From Annona cherimola (taxonomy: Eukaryota > Streptophyta > Magnoliopsida > Magnoliales > Annonaceae), in assembly GCA_030490835.1 (NCBI GenBank), contig CM059977.1:26207335-26271334 (forward strand): DNA of 64,000 bases, given 5' to 3'. The notes under the pieces are model-generated. The model worked only from the letters and a program-made list of their open reading frames with translations. It was not told where the DNA came from and searched no databases. The position numbers and the translations under genes were made by a program. Positions 34,418 through 45,975 of this stretch are shown one piece after another. The first letter of the stretch is position 1, and each line of letters begins with the position of its first letter.

Positions 34418-36389
34418 CTCTTTCCAAACGACTCTTGAAAGAGGCAAAAAAAAAAAAAAAAAAAAAAAAAACCCCAAATAGAAATAAGAGTAAAAAAATG
34501 AAAATAAAAAAACGCACATGGTATCGCTGAGATGTATGTAAAGACTGATGTTCTGAGTCAATGAATTATTTGGAGACCTCCTTCCACGCTTTGTACATAC
34601 AGAGGGAGGGTGGAGAGAGATGGTGGAGATGGTCAAAGATGATTATTTATCAAAAAAAAAAAAAAAAAATCTATTTTGGACTATTTTTTTATTTCCAATG
34701 TTGAAGACATAATTTTAAGAAAAGTTAATACGATTTTGTCGCTAATTATTTTTATTTCTCAAAATGCGCGCAATTTCAACCAAACCTTGAGGTCTGTATA
34801 CAAAAACCCTTAAATTAAGTTTACGAGTACCTAATTAAAGTAGAGCACCGAGCTGCTCAGACCAGTCTGAAATCAGACCAGTTCAAAAATTTATTTTTTT
34901 ATTTTTTGAATTTTTTTATAAATATGTTAATCTAGTTGTATTTAATTCATAAATTAAAATTTACCATTTTTGATATGTATATATATTTATTTTGGATTTT
35001 TAAAAATAGGGGTATTTAAGTCATTTTAAATAATTTTAAACAACTTAATACACCAGTTATTAACAATCCAAAATAAATATATACACATATCCAAAAATTG
35101 TAAAACTTAGTTTATAGATTAAATACAACTAGATTAATATATTTCTAAAAAAATTCAAAAAATAAAAAATAGGCTTTTGGCAATTTTAGACCCATCTGAA
35201 AGGATCATTTGGCACTAAAGTAATAGCCGGTGTCAAGTAATAATTAAATGCATACATGTGTATTAAGTCCACAAACATAATTACATATAGGTGTTTTGAG
35301 CTCTTTTTAAATTTTTTTAGTTTTTATTTTATGCGGCCCATTATAAAATTATATATAAAAAAATTATTTTTTAATTTTAGTATATATTTTTTATAATTTC
35401 AAAAATCAACAATTTTTGTCTCATTTAAGTTTAACTGAAAGTGAAAATTGTTATTTTTAAATTACAAAAAAAAGTATACAAAAATATGAAAATAATATTT
35501 AACATATGAACTAACTATATGTAAACTTACACAAAAATAAACTTTTAGATGAAAATTTTTTTTGTAAAAGTTTTGAATTAGTAGAAAATAATGTAATATG
35601 ATAAGGGTAATGATGATGACTAAAGACAATAAAGTTAAGATAGATAGATTAATTATACATGTAATTGTGTAGAAATAATTAAAAAGAAGAAATAATTAAA
35701 AGTCTTAATTTAAAAAATTCTTATTATAAACAAATATGTCCGAAAAGAAATTTTTTTTTAAAATAAAAACCTCAAAACACACGTATACATAGAGGCTTGG
35801 TACGTCCATTCATTACCCATGCACTAAACGGGTCTAAAAAATGTGGAAAATCCTAAAATAGCCACCATGTTGCATTCCATAAGCTGCAAGCATGCCGAAA
35901 AATTAGTCGTGTAAGGCCCTGTTTAGTGGCGTGTTAGAACACACCTAAGTGCATAATTTTGTTCGACCATAAAAGCCTTCGTTAGAGCTTGTTTAAGTGA
36001 AAAAAGAGTTGAACGCCAAATAACTTTTATGGTAACACGTTAACATTTTTCAGATACTAAAGTACCTTTTTTATTATCGTGGGTGAGGAGCCACATCATC
36101 AAAATGGAGAAGAAAATATTTTTAAAAAGTATAAAAATGATGTAATATTATAGAAATAATGTGTGGAAAACATAAGATAATTGTAGAAGAAAGTAATTAA
36201 AATATGAGTAAATATGAAAAATAAAAATTTAAATAAATAAGATGTAAAATTATTGATTGAAAAGTAGAGGGAAGGTAACTTTCCACCCTTGTTATAATTA
36301 GAGCACTTTGCGCCGCTCAAAAAACCTGATGAAACAAGCCCAAGTTGAGGCATTTTTCACTCCACCCAGTCGGACTTAGGGCATGTTTG
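34418..36389. other. D-E spacer, part 2: repeats
   Basis: It holds poly(A) at 34447-34470, a foldback element at about 34850-35210 (CAGACCAGTCTGAAATCAGA end), a palindromic AT-rich block at about 35300-35540 and worn MITEs at about 35540-35740 and 36100-36260. No gene is seen. Confidence 0.4.
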
Positions 36390-38162
36390 GTAGAGATGTA
36401 ATTTAGTAGGTCGGCTCAAAGGTATCGTTATCTTACTTTTAAAAGCTCTTACCCTATTATTTTAAGGTGGACTGGTTTTAAATGTACCTTGCCTTATTTT
36501 TGAAGTTGATTCAATTCCGGTTCGGTTCTTTACATTAATTTTTATATTATATTTGAAAATCATAATTTTAATATAAAATTTACTTTAAAACTTATATAAA
36601 TATAATAATGACAAAGTTTTAGAATGTGTTTATTAGATATAGTAAATAATAGATAAATTAAACAAGTTTCTATATTTTAAAAGATATATTTTATATATTC
36701 AAAGATATAATATATTTTGTAAGAAAGATATTGAATATAGATATTAGTTCGGATTAATTCTAGGTACTTGAATCCTGAAATCTACTCTACGTCAACTGCA
36801 CTAAATATTTTTTTTATTTGAAATTTACCATACTCATTTTAAGTTACGGATGGGGACCTCGCCCAAGTTACCTCCTAAGTTTGGTAATCAAAATCTATAA
36901 TTTTTCATAGTTTTTTCTTTTCTTTACATTATCCCATAAGTGGTTGTTGACAACTAAGATAGGATAATGTTGAAATAAAATCTTTCATTTTTCAAAAATA
37001 CTTTAAACATTCTAAAAAAATAACAGACTAATTTTTTATTTTTAATATAACTTTTTCCAATTCTAATATAACTTTTTTCATTCTCAATACGCTTCCAACT
37101 CAAATTTCATCTCATTCTTATTCCATCCAAGCTCTTAACAACATAAATAATTTAAGTACCAATCACTCTACTTTCCCAATTTTATCTCTATAATTTAATT
37201 ATTTTTTCTTATAATTATCATATTTATTTTAAGTTTACTTCTATTATATCATATCCTTTAAACATATGTCTTTTATCACTCCTTACTCCATCTCAAAAAT
37301 CTCACTAGCCTGGCTGAAAAGTGATAAAACTTTTGAAGAAATTTTTTTAATGTAAAAGACTTTAAAATAGAAGAAAATGATGTAATATATTAGAAGTAAT
37401 GATAAAAGTAAAGGTAATAAAGTTTGAATAGATAGGTTAGGTCTATACGTAGTCGTGTAAAAATAATTGAAAGTATAATAGTTCTATAGGAAGAAGTGAA
37501 GAAATAATTAAAAAACAGAACAGTTGTGAAGAGTGAAAAGTTTTAAATTGAAAACCTTTATGGTGAAAAGTTCTTAGGTTAAACTAGAGGAGTAAAATGG
37601 GTCGAGTTGATTCAGATTGGGACAAATAGAATCCTAACCCACATTGTAAAATCTCAATTTAATCTTATTTTCAATTCTATTTTTCACATCTTAACTCAAC
37701 TCCATTTTAACCCTATAGAAATCGATTTGGTTCAGGTTAGAAATTGGGTCAATAAATATATAATATTTAAAATAATTTTTCTTGATTAAATCTATTTTAA
37801 AATATAAATCATATGAAATAATAAAATTAATTCTTCTTATAGGAATACTTTCCAATTTATGACTTATATAATAATATAATTGCTAATAATCTTATTTTAA
37901 AGTGATAATATATAATTAATTCATATGTATTATATGTTAATGTATAATTAATTTTTAATAATATATTATATTTTATGCCAACGTATGAAATCGAGTCGAG
38001 TCGAGTCGGCTTGACAATCATGTAATACAAGCAAACTCATTTTTGAAATCAGGTCTGGTCAAATTAGATTATAAACTTATTATTTTTAAGATACTTAATC
38101 CAGCTCTATTATAAATTGGGTTAAATTAGTTAAGTTCGACTGACGCAAACCCTATTCACCCC
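36390..38162. repeat. Block of degenerate repeats
   Basis: A copy of the 7540 repeat at 36390-36885, a worn 4117-type MITE at about 37310-37580, and family X copy 2 in reverse orientation at about 37590-38162. A GAGTC triplication (CGAGTCGAGTCGAGTCGG) sits at about 37992. Confidence 0.5.
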
Positions 38163-38560
38163 GGGTTAAAGAAACCCTAAAATTCATGCTACAGAACCGC
38201 ACCTTATTTTGAGGCAGGTACGTAGGACTGTCCGCGCTCCACCCTCCACAAAAACCTGACGTATGAGCAAAGCGCCAGCTGGTAAAATGACAAAAGTCAT
38301 GGCCCTTGCAATGAGTACAATCAGCTGCACGCAAACACGTTTTGTGCTGTATATTTTGGTCGGATTTTTTTTATCTGTTATTTTGGTCCGATTTTGAGTA
38401 CGGAAGGTAGGGAAAGAAATATTGTAGGAATTGTGCAATTAAAATAAAATGATAAGAGTAAATTTAAAATAAATAGAATAATAAAAAATATTAATTAAAT
38501 ATAAAGATAAAGTTAAAAAAATAAGATTTTTTATTGATATTATCATAACATCTTGATAGT

Positions 38561-38840
38561 GGGTGTGTTTGGGAATGGATAAAACTTTTGATGAAAAGTT
38601 GTAGAGATGAAAAGTTGTCAAATGATGTGATATGATAGGGGTAATGATGAGGAATAAATAGGATAAAGTTGAAATAGATAGGTTTGTTGTGTTGGTAGTT
38701 GTGTAGAAATGATTGAAAAGTAGGGTAATTGTATAGAAAAATGTGAAGAAATGATTAAAAAATAAGATAATTGTGGAGAGTGAAAAGTTTTATATTGAAA
38801 AGTTTTAACTGAACAACTTTTCATTGTTAACAAACACCCC
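38561..38840. mobile_element. Tourist-like MITE of the 4117 family
   Basis: A 280-bp element with ends GGGTGTGTTTGGGAATGG and CAAACACCCC. The interior is close to 4117-4387. The target duplication is not clear. Confidence 0.65.
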
Positions 38841-40686
38841 CGTTATAAATTTGACATTTTTACAGCCCTCGTCACGGAGGAACGTCTTCTAAATAGTAAA
38901 TACTCAGGGAAACAACTGTAATACACATATTAAAAATAAGATTTTTAAGTAGTTAAATTATGAATTGAAAAATGAAAAGGCCGTACATTTCCCACTTTCT
39001 AGTTTCTACAGTTTCTCACGTGAGAACAGTACCAGACGTCCCGGAACTTCATATCAGAAGAAGCTTGGTTGATGATGGGCCAGCAGCCTCTCGCGGAGGT
39101 TCATGCGAATCATTGATGGACGGCTCGGATGTCATGTCCGTAGTGTGCATTTCTCAGAAGAAAATCGTCACTGACTCATGACGTGCGGCAAACCGTCCAA
39201 CCTAGCAGCCAACACCTAACCGTCTACTTATAACAATTTTTTCTAAATTTAGGAAGAGGATGAATGCACCCGTCTACTTATAACAAATTTTCTAATTTTG
39301 AGAAGAGGCTAAATGCACTCAGGCATATTTAATCTTTTTTTTTTTTACTTATTTTTAAATTTTTTTTATACAACCGTTAATTTAAGTATATTTAACATGT
39401 ATATCAAGTTTCATCATTTTTGGATATTTTTAAAAAATAAGTGACATTTTTACTAATTTAAAATTACTAAAAAATGTCAGTTATTTTCAAAAATAAAAAT
39501 TATCTTAAAATATCTAAAATGGTAAAATTTGATATGCGTGTTAAATACACTTACATTAATAATTGTATAAAAAATTTTAAAAAATAAAAATGATTAAAGC
39601 ACCCGGATGCACTGAAGCTAAAGGCACTCAAGTGCAATATATAAATAATCATTCTCTACTATGAAGCCAACGACATGAAACAATTGGTGCTTATAATTGG
39701 CTTATGATGGGAATGAGTATTATATATTTATTGAGCAAAATTTTAGATAAATTAGTTGGAATGATTGATTATGTTGTAAGAAAAATAGCTCTTGTAAAGT
39801 ATTTTATGATATTTTTAAAATTTATTTTATTTGGTATTATTTAAATTTTCAAAATAAAAAGCGTAGAAATTCAGGGTTTTTATTTTTAAAATTAAAAATA
39901 ACATATTAAAGAAATTTAAAAGATTTTTAGATTTCACAGTGTACTGACCTAAGTGAAGCACTCATTATAAATAATTTTAAAACGAAATTTTTTTTTTCAA
40001 AGGCCTATAAATTGCTTGTTTTAAAAAGGTTCAGGTAGCATTGGTGAGCGCATTTTTTCAAGGGCAATGTTTACCTCGGACCTATTTATGTTTAAGAAAA
40101 TGTTCAGATAGTTTAAGCGGGTCCATTTGGACCAAACATGCCATCCATTATTTAAATACTATATTTAATTAAGAATATATTAACTAAATTTAAAAATAAA
40201 TAAATATATGAACCACAAAATAAACCTAATTTTAGAGTAAATATAAATCTATTAAAATTTTTATGCCCAAATATCTGATTAGAATAATTTTAACTAGTAT
40301 TATTAAATAAATAATAACATCCGAAGAATGAAATAGATCCAATAAAATGGGGCGCGCCGCTCGCGGTTGTAACCCACTTGAAGCATTTTTCTTTGTCATG
40401 GTGGTCTCCTACTCTCCTTCTTCAGGTGTTATTATTCTTCTTCTTCTTCTTCTTCTTTTTTGATCGTTTTAAGTGTTATTCTTTTGTTCACAAAAAAGTA
40501 GATAAAATTGTCGATGTTATAATATTAATTTAAACGATAAAATCTTTGAAATTTCTAATTATTTTTTGGCAAATTAATATTGGATGCGACCGTGCGATGG
40601 CATGCACTTGAAAAGGAGCAGCAGAGGGCCCAAGTACCAAATCTGAAATTTAAAGAGCACAGTGCTCTTCCCCTTGGGTGAAGACC
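38841..40686. other. D-E spacer, part 3
   Basis: A GC-richer patch at about 38980-39230 has a 69-codon frame with no known family. A foldback element with AATGCACTCAGGCATA / GCACCCGGATGCACTG ends occupies about 39262-39625. A (TTC)n microsatellite lies at about 40432-40458. The remainder is unassigned. Confidence 0.4.
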
Positions 40687-43600
40687 TTTTTTTTTTTTTT
40701 TTGAAATTTAAATCTGATGGAGAGACCTCAATCTCAATCCTCAAGCACCACTGAGTTGGGACTGGTTAAGGCTACGCCATCGAAATAACATTCACATATA
40801 AAGGGTCTTTGCATAGGTATTCTGAAATACAAGACGGTGGTCTTTCCCATCAATCCATTACAGACCATTCTTCCTTTAGACTCTTATCAACAAGAGAATG
40901 TGCTACTTGATTACCTGATCTTAAGACATGAGAGAAACAGTAGCAAGTAAAAATTTCCATAGATTTTTTATTCTGCAATTCATTTGGCCAACATAAGATT
41001 TAATCACACCGTTTTCATTGAGCAGAGATATCAGCGCCAAAGAATCTGTCTCCACCTGAATGCTCCTTAGATGAATCTCGTCTTCCTAGATGAGACATTG
41101 GAGAATAGCTTGAGCCTCCATTTGAAGTGGATCAATCAATCCCCATCTCAGCCAAACCTTTGCTACAACAAATGCTCCATCGTCATTTCGAATAACTACT
41201 CCCAAACCATTCCTCTTGTTCCCAAGATTGAACCCGACATCCACATTTATCTTAAGAAGTCCCAGAAGAGTCCATCTTGGGGAACCAGTGAGAGCAGTTT
41301 GATTCTACATTGTTATCAGCCTTGCCGAAACAACTGTCTTTAAGAAGTTGATGGTCCACTTTGGCTCCTCTTCCAATCTTGGCATACATCCCTCCATATA
41401 AAGTTTATTCCTAGGAGACCAGATTCTCCAACATGAGCATAAAAAGAAGGGGAATTTCTTATTTCTCCTTAAAAGAGATCTAACAACCTCCCAAAAGCAC
41501 AGGGAATCTGGTTCTGGGTGAAGGTTCTGTATCTACTCTATCAATCCTTTCTTAGCAGCAGGGCAATTTCAAAATAAATGGTCACGGTCCTCTGGATCAG
41601 TGTCACGTAGTAGGCACATCGTCTCATCCTGGATTCCCCTCCTTGCCATGTTTACTTTTGTAGGTAGTGAGTAAGTCAGCAAATGCCATCCAAAAATTAT
41701 AATTTTTCTTGAAACTTTTAGTTTCCATAGTCCCTTAAATACTTCCGAATCCAACAATCGAGGAGTTTCCCTCTCATTTCCCTTAGCAATCATTAGAGCA
41801 CATTTATAAGAAGATTTAACAGTAAGACATCTGTCATTTTCCAAAGCCCAAAATCTGCAATCCTCTTCATCAATCTTGGGTATAGAGACACAACTCACAA
41901 CCTTCCACCCTTCAACACTCATTGCCCTCTTCACCATTAATTCATTTTAGCAACTATTTTGCCAATCAATGAACTTAGACACTTCACGATTCTCGTTAAT
42001 TTTGACAGGCAGAGAACCAACCTTCTATAGCCTTTCTGGTGCCCAATTATCTTCAAAAAACTTGACTTTCTTCCCATTACCCAATCGCCATTTGCACCTC
42101 ATTTTCACTAATTGGATAGCTTTCAAGATACACCTCCAAGTAAAGGAATTTGAGGATTTTCAAATGCAGTTCCACAGATCACAATTAGGGAAATATCTTG
42201 CCTTTTAACACCTTGTGTGCCAGTGACCCTTGGTTTACCATAAGCCTCCACACCTGCTTTGACGATAGTGACAGGTTAAAGGCCTTCAAATTTCTGAAAT
42301 CCATTTCTCCCTCCTCAAATGGGGAGCATATCTTCTTCCATGTCATCCAGCTCATTTGTCACTTATCGTTCTTTCCCCCCACCAAAAACAACTTATTAAA
42401 GTCGTGATATACATGTATATCGTCTTTGGAAAGAGAAACAAGCTCATGGTAGAGCTTGAAATAGCCTGAACAACAGCTTTTATTAAAACCTCTTTTCCAT
42501 TCCAGGAAAGAAGATTTCCCCTAAGCTTTGAGTCTTTTTCCAGACCCTCTCTTCGAGGTATTTGAAAACTTGAATCTTAGATCTTCCCAGCTAAACTGGC
42601 AAGCCCAAGTATCTCTCAATTTTGCTATCTTTTGATCCCAAACTTAATTCCAAAGCATATTGCTCCTGTTGGCCAATGTTTCTGCTGAAAGTTATGACAA
42701 TTTTATGTATGTTTACACGCTGCCCAGAGCATTGCTCATATAACTTAATCATCCCTTTTAGATTTGAAACCTCCCTACCACTGGCCCTCACGAAAAGCAA
42801 GATATCATCAACAAAGAAAAGATGAGAGATTACTAGTCCATACTTACACATCCTGATGCCGTGAAGAAGACCCTTGTTGTGATATTCCTTGAAAAGAATT
42901 GATAATCCTTCTGCACATAATAGAAACAAATATGGTGATAGTCGATCACCCTGATGAAGCCCACGATGAGCTGCAAATGATTCAGTTTTCAATCCATTTA
43001 TATTTACCCTATATTTAACAGTCGATATGCAACTATAAATCTACTCTATCCATCTTTCGCTGAACCCCATGTGCCACATGATCAAACAGAGATACTCCCA
43101 TTCGAAATGGTCATAGGCTTTGATCATATCTAGTTTAACTGCTGTCTCACCTTTCCTGCCCCAATGCTTTTTCCTCAATACATGAATAGCTTCAAATGCA
43201 ATTAACATGTTATCTGAATTTTGTCTTCCAAAAACAAAAGCACTTCGATGTTTAGAGATTATATTCCCCAAGTACTGCTTCAATCTGTGAGCAAGGATCT
43301 TTGCCAAAATTTTGGATAGGACATTACATAAGCTTATTGGTCGGAACTCTGATAGTTTTGTTGCACCTGTTCTTTTGGGAATGAGCACAATAATAGTTTG
43401 ATTGATATCTGCTAGCATGTTGTCTTGTTGAAATCTTGATTCTGCTTGAAGAAAATTTCTGCATTCAAAAACTTCATTACCAAAGATGTGCCAATGGTGG
43501 TGGTAGAAACCAATAGTCATACCATCAATCATCAGAGTTTTTGATGGGTTCATATCCCTGACTGCTCTTGTTACCTCGTCCATTGTTAAAGGTTTTGTAA

Positions 43601-44860
43601 GGATCACATTATCTGCATGAGAGATTTTTGTTTGGATTAGGTTGGTAATTTTGTAACCATCAGTTGCACCAATAGTTGTGAAAACATCCTTAAAATATGT
43701 TGCAGAAAGATTTTCTTTTTTACTCTGTTCACAAACTGTATTCACTGCCTCATTAGTTAACACCACAATGTAATTCTTCCTTCTTCTTCAGGTGCACATC
43801 TGTGAAACTATCTGGTGTTTTGATCACCATGCATCAACCAGTTCACCTTTAAACGTTGTTTCCAGTATATTTCATCATCTTCTAGCAATACATTAATCTT
43901 CTTCTTAACCATTCTTATCTACTCATCCCTATCATCACTTGGTCTTCTAGCCTTTTAACAACTTGAAGTTTCTCAGTTGCAGCCTTTTAACAACTTGGTT
44001 CTGTTATCCTTTGAATGGTGCCATTTAGCTAAATTCTCACCATATAATCTGATCTTCTGTTTGAGCAGGTTGAAAGTTATCCATTCTTCCATATCTCTAG
44101 ATTTCTAGTTTTCCTGCATCACACATTTTGCCTCCTCATCTCTTCCCCAGTATTGTTCATATTTAAATTCATACTGTGGCCTCCTCATGTCTGAATATCT
44201 CTTCAAAGCTAATAGAAGGGGGCAATGATCAGATACAGCTGCTACCAAATGAAACAGATGAGCTAAAGGAAAAATTCTTAACTAGTCAGCTGATACCAGT
44301 GCTCGATTGAGTCTGGCCTCCACCCGATCCAAACCTCTTCTATTATTTCTCTATGTAAAGGGTGAACTAATGAAGCCAAGGTCCAGCAGATTGCAGTCAT
44401 TTACTGCTTCTCGAAAATTCAACATTCTGCCTTGAGCTCTTCCTGCAAAGCTATGAATTTTGATGCCTTAATGATTTCGTTGAAATCATTGATGATGAGC
44501 CAAGGTAGATCATTACTTGCTTTCAACAATCTTATGAGTTCCCATGTCTCCCATCTCTTATTCCCCACCGAGTTTCGATATATACCAGTTAGTCTCCATT
44601 TTTCTGCCTTGATCACCTCCAATAACTGCGTCAATGTGATTTTGGGAGAAAAATTCAATTCTAAGGTCAATGTCATTGTTCCAAAAAAGACCTAAACCTC
44701 CTCTGCTATCACAGTAGTCCACTATAAAACAACAGTCAAACCTCATCTTTACCCAAAAAAACCCAAGCACCAATAAACTTCGCTTTTTGTAATGTGTAGT
44801 GAAGCATCTCAGCCGTTCATTAGTCATGGTTTTTATATTGTTTTTTAAGACAATCATGGT
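40687..44860 (-). mobile_element. Degenerate 5'-truncated L1-type LINE with EN, RT, zf-RVT and RNase H remnants
   Basis: Reading on the minus strand from 44860 down, fragments follow the usual order of a plant non-LTR retrotransposon ORF2. They are an apurinic-type endonuclease C-terminal part (44857-44419, with SRGGLGLFW, SQNHIDAVI and INDFNEII), a reverse transcriptase (43766-42591), a zinc-finger RVT tail (41937-41569, WKLKVSRKIIIFGWHLLTYS) and an RNase H-like part (about 41260-40900, VDVGFN and METD-type segments). A poly(T) run at 40687-40702 on + is the poly(A) tail of the element. The ORF1/gag part and the N-terminal endonuclease are missing, as expected of 5' truncation. Frameshifts separate the domains and stops interrupt them, so it is not active. 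No clear target-site duplication was found. Confidence 0.85.
42591..43766 (-). pseudogene. LINE reverse transcriptase domain, interrupted by a stop
   Basis: The two open stretches 43766..43041 and 42992..42591 are in the same frame and are split by a nonsense codon at 43041-43043 in the segment normally reading WI-x-W. Visible motifs are IPKRTGATKLSEFRPISLCN, the motif A region MIKAYDHFEWEYL with its Asp, HRGLHQGDRLSPYLFLLC (motif B) and FVDDILLF (motif C, catalytic Asp pair). Catalytic residues survive although the frame is broken. Later frameshifts cut it off from the zf-RVT tail. Confidence 0.85.
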
Positions 44861-44918
44861 TTTTTATTGAAATCACTATATAGAAACTTAATTTATATTG
44901 CATATGTGTATAATAGGT

Positions 44919-45532
44919 AGGGGTGTTAACGGATCGGGTTGGACGGGTTGGAGCCTAATCCTAATCCTAATCCATTTAAAATATCTCAATCCTAATCCGT
45001 TTATTAACTCATTTAAAAAATCTCAACCCTAACTCATTTAATAAACTGGTTGGTGACTTGTTAACGGGTTGTATGACAAATAACTTAAAAATCTAGACTC
45101 TAATAGATAATGATCTCGCAGGGAAAGACGAAAAGGTGTTTTTGGTGTAGGGGAAATGGAAATAGGACAATAACGGGAAAATAGAATTAGGACAATAGTA
45201 GAAAAATAAAAATTAGGTGACTGGAGGAAGACTTAGAGAGGAAAAATAATTAAGGAGTTCACATGTGTATATATATCTATATATAACTTTAATGAGTTAG
45301 TAAGTTAAATGAGTTGAACGAATTAAATGGGTTAAACAGGTTATATGAGTTAAATGAGTTATTAAACGGGATGACGAGTTATAAAATCTCAACCCTAATT
45401 CATTTATTTAATTAAATGGTTAAACGGGTTGGCGGATCATAATCTATTTATTCAAAAATCTCAACCCAAACCCATTTATAAATGAGTTGGACGAGTAGGT
45501 TGACGGGTTGACCATGACCATTAACACCCCTA
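44919..45532. mobile_element. 614-bp repeat with TTAACACCCC inverted ends and 9-bp TSD
   Basis: Ends are AGGGGTGTTAAC and TTAACACCCCTA, flanked by ATAATAGGT on both sides (44910-44918, 45533-45541). The interior has repeated GGGTT and TAATCC phrases and no coding capacity. A homologue lies at about 59563-60153. The 9-bp duplication suggests a Mutator-like origin. Confidence 0.7.
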
Positions 45533-45975
45533 ATAATAGGTTATAATTAGAATTCACAAATGAACTTAAAGCGTTAAGTGAATATGCGCTGCTTGTTATA
45601 ATATTAATTATTTAATGTTCAAATTAATTTTCAAATCAAGTCCATCGTTATGTTTAAAATAATAAAATATAATTAAAAAAATTAGATAATGAATAAAATA
45701 TTCATGGAACTAATATCATTTCAAAATAAACATTTTAAAATTTTTAATTCCTAAAAACCATACAAATAATCAAAATTTATGTTATGATATTAAATCCTAA
45801 CTAAAATGCAATAAATAGTTTAGGTATACAAAATAAATATTGCTTCACCAGTCACGGAGAGCATTTCGTCACCGACTTTACTCTGCCTACAAACAGAGCT
45901 GCGTCTGCTTTGAAGCGACGCACTCTCCCCCGCTCTCCACACAAAAGGAAAAAAAAGCAGAGCAGAAGTAGAGAA

